Assembly (NCBI RefSeq): GCF_024758505.1
Contig: NZ_CP077970.1
Coordinates: 5,890,001 to 5,954,000 of the forward strand
From: Bradyrhizobium arachidis
GTDB lineage: Bacteria > Pseudomonadota > Alphaproteobacteria > Rhizobiales > Xanthobacteraceae
DNA: 64,000 bases
Reading direction: 5' to 3'
In this document: positions 62,911-64,000 of the stretch, in pieces
How positions within the stretch are numbered: the stretch's first letter is position 1
How the letters are laid out: the number at the start of each line of letters is the position of its first letter
Notes under the pieces: model-generated
What the model was told of the DNA's origin: nothing
The model's input: only the letters and a program-made list of their open reading frames with translations
The model's database searches: none
Translations under genes and position numbers: made by a program

Positions 62911-63504
62911 ATGAGCGAGATTGATGTGCAGCGGAGCGAGGGTGCAGAAACTTCCGTGCCGCAGTCGGGAATGGCCCACTTCCTGTGGCAGCAATTGCCT
63001 TACGTTGTGGCGCTGGTGCTCGCGGTCGCCGGCGTTGCCTACACCAATGTCTCGCACCAGCCTCTCGTCGGCTATTGGGAATTTTTGGCACTGGCCATCG
63101 GCGTGGTCTGCGTCATCACCAAATGGCCGGAGGTTGAGGGCAAGCAGGCGCAGCTTCGGTTGATCTGGACCCAGGCGCTGCACTGGGTCGCCGTGCTGGT
63201 GACGATGAACATCATGCTGGTGTCGGGCGTCCAGCAGCTGCTTCCAACACCTGCTACCGGTCTCGTCCTCCTGACCTTGCTCGCGCTCGGCACGTTCCTC
63301 GCGGGCGTGAGCCTTTTGTCGTTGCAAATCTCCTTCCTCGGCCTTGCGATGGGCGTGACCGTCCCGGCCATATCCTGGCTGAAGCAGTCCATCTTCTTCT
63401 TCCTGCTTGGCGGCGTCCTCTTGATCGGACTCGGCCTCACGTTCTGGCTGCGTCAGGACCGACGGCCCGCGCCTGCGAACACCAAGAGCCACGTGGAGGT
63501 TTGA
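62911..63504 (+). CDS. Hypothetical membrane protein
   Basis: A 197-residue protein with about five to six predicted helices (for example YVVALVLAVAGVAYT, LVLLTLLALGTFLAGVSLL and FFFLLGGVLLIGLGLTFWL) and a charged C-terminus. I recognise no family. The ATG at 62911 is preferred; one at 62905 is two codons earlier. It starts 10 bases after the AI-2E gene and ends directly before the DUF992 gene, so the three are probably one operon. Confidence 0.75.
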   Translation: MSEIDVQRSEGAETSVPQSGMAHFLWQQLPYVVALVLAVAGVAYTNVSHQPLVGYWEFLALAIGVVCVITKWPEVEGKQAQLRLIWTQALHWVAVLVTMNIMLVSGVQQLLPTPATGLVLLTLLALGTFLAGVSLLSLQISFLGLAMGVTVPAISWLKQSIFFFLLGGVLLIGLGLTFWLRQDRRPAPANTKSHVEV

Positions 63505-63987
63505 ATGCGAATGATGCGATTTTTCGGAGCCATCGGCGCATTGGCACTGCTTTGCACCACCGCCCTGCCCGCGCGCGCCGAGATGTTCAGGGTCGGCAGG
63601 CTCCTGTGCTCGAGCACACCACGCGTCGGACTGGTCCTCGGGTCGGCGCAGGAGTTGCGCTGCGTGTTCGTCACCAGATCAGGCAGACAGTATATCTACG
63701 ACGGACGGATCCGGCGCGTCGGCCTCGATCTCGGCGTCACCAGCGCCGGCACGCTGTCCTGGGCGGTCTTCGCCAAGAACTCCCAGGTCGGCTCCGGCAC
63801 CCTGCGCGGCAACTATGTGGGCGCGAGCGGCAACCTCGCCTTCGGCCCCGGCCTCGGCGCCAACGTGCTGATCGGCGGCTCGCGCCGGAGTGTCATGTTG
63901 CAGCCGCTCTCGATCGAGCGATCGATCGGGCTCAATCTCGCGGCGGGCGTGACCAATCTGACACTGGGGCCGAGAGGACGGCGATAG
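63505..63987 (+). CDS. DUF992 domain-containing exported protein
   Basis: A 160-residue protein with a signal peptide (FFGAIGALALLCTTALPARA). The mature part has the DUF992 pattern: VGRLLCSSTPRVGLVLGSAQ, LRCVFV, YDGRIRRVGLDLGVTSAG, and a C-terminal ERSIGLNLAAGVTNLTL. Family function is unknown; members are small periplasmic or outer-membrane-associated proteins of Hyphomicrobiales. Its ATG directly follows the preceding stop codon. Confidence 0.9.
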   Translation: MRMMRFFGAIGALALLCTTALPARAEMFRVGRLLCSSTPRVGLVLGSAQELRCVFVTRSGRQYIYDGRIRRVGLDLGVTSAGTLSWAVFAKNSQVGSGTLRGNYVGASGNLAFGPGLGANVLIGGSRRSVMLQPLSIERSIGLNLAAGVTNLTLGPRGRR

Positions 63988-64000
63988 TTTGCAGTGGTGA

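Overview
The window is GC-rich, densely packed DNA that looks like the chromosome of a Bradyrhizobium- or Rhodopseudomonas-like alphaproteobacterium (order Hyphomicrobiales). The evidence is the family content: DctA/DctB/DctD, PHB genes, a DUF992 protein, a probable DUF6894 protein, a GAAC-N7-GAAC LexA box and Irr/ICE-like iron boxes. This placement is inferred from families, not from an alignment. I saw no rRNA, tRNA, CRISPR array, insertion sequence or phage gene.

Layout. (1) 1-2.5 kb: the end of a sugar ABC operon, with a truncated periplasmic binding protein and an FGGY sugar kinase. (2) 2.6-4.6 kb: DNA polymerase IV behind an SOS box, then a histidine phosphatase. (3) 4.6-13.8 kb: two divergent operons for amino-sugar use. 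The left one encodes a MurQ-type etherase and a CUT1-type ABC importer. The right one encodes a BadF-type sugar kinase, a GntR/UTRA regulator, a NagB-II-type SIS deaminase, NagA and an oxidoreductase. Together they describe a PTS-free route from MurNAc/GlcNAc to fructose-6-phosphate. (4) 14-24.8 kb: an IclR regulator divergent from a tightly overlapping operon with a peptide/opine-type ABC transporter, an SDR dehydrogenase and a three-subunit HcnABC/opine-oxidase-like dehydrogenase of unknown substrate.

(5) 24.9-48 kb is the most striking part. Fifteen consecutive minus-strand genes run aceE-aceF-lpdA-dctA-phaA-phaB-thioesterase-phasin-malic enzyme-ndh-cydA-cydB-dctB-dctD-phaC, and lipA diverges at the upstream end. 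Read as a pathway, DctA brings in C4-dicarboxylates, malic enzyme makes pyruvate and NAD(P)H, the pyruvate dehydrogenase complex (lipoylated with LipA's help) makes acetyl-CoA, and PhaA/PhaB/PhaC store it as PHB. Ndh and a cyanide-insensitive-type quinol oxidase reoxidise NADH. A near-consensus sigma-54 promoter with the required GG-N10-GC spacing lies upstream of aceE, and the sigma-54 activator DctD is encoded inside the same gene run. This suggests a self-contained, dicarboxylate-induced carbon and redox storage module.

(6) 48-64 kb: a TonB-dependent siderophore receptor with upstream ICE-like boxes; a soluble PAS histidine kinase with two tandem NarL-type regulators and a cation-efflux-family transporter; arginine deiminase with an arginine/ornithine-type antiporter and a second antiporter paralogue nearby; and a block of membrane and envelope proteins (DUF1269, Bax-inhibitor-1-like, AI-2E family, DUF992 and small unknowns).
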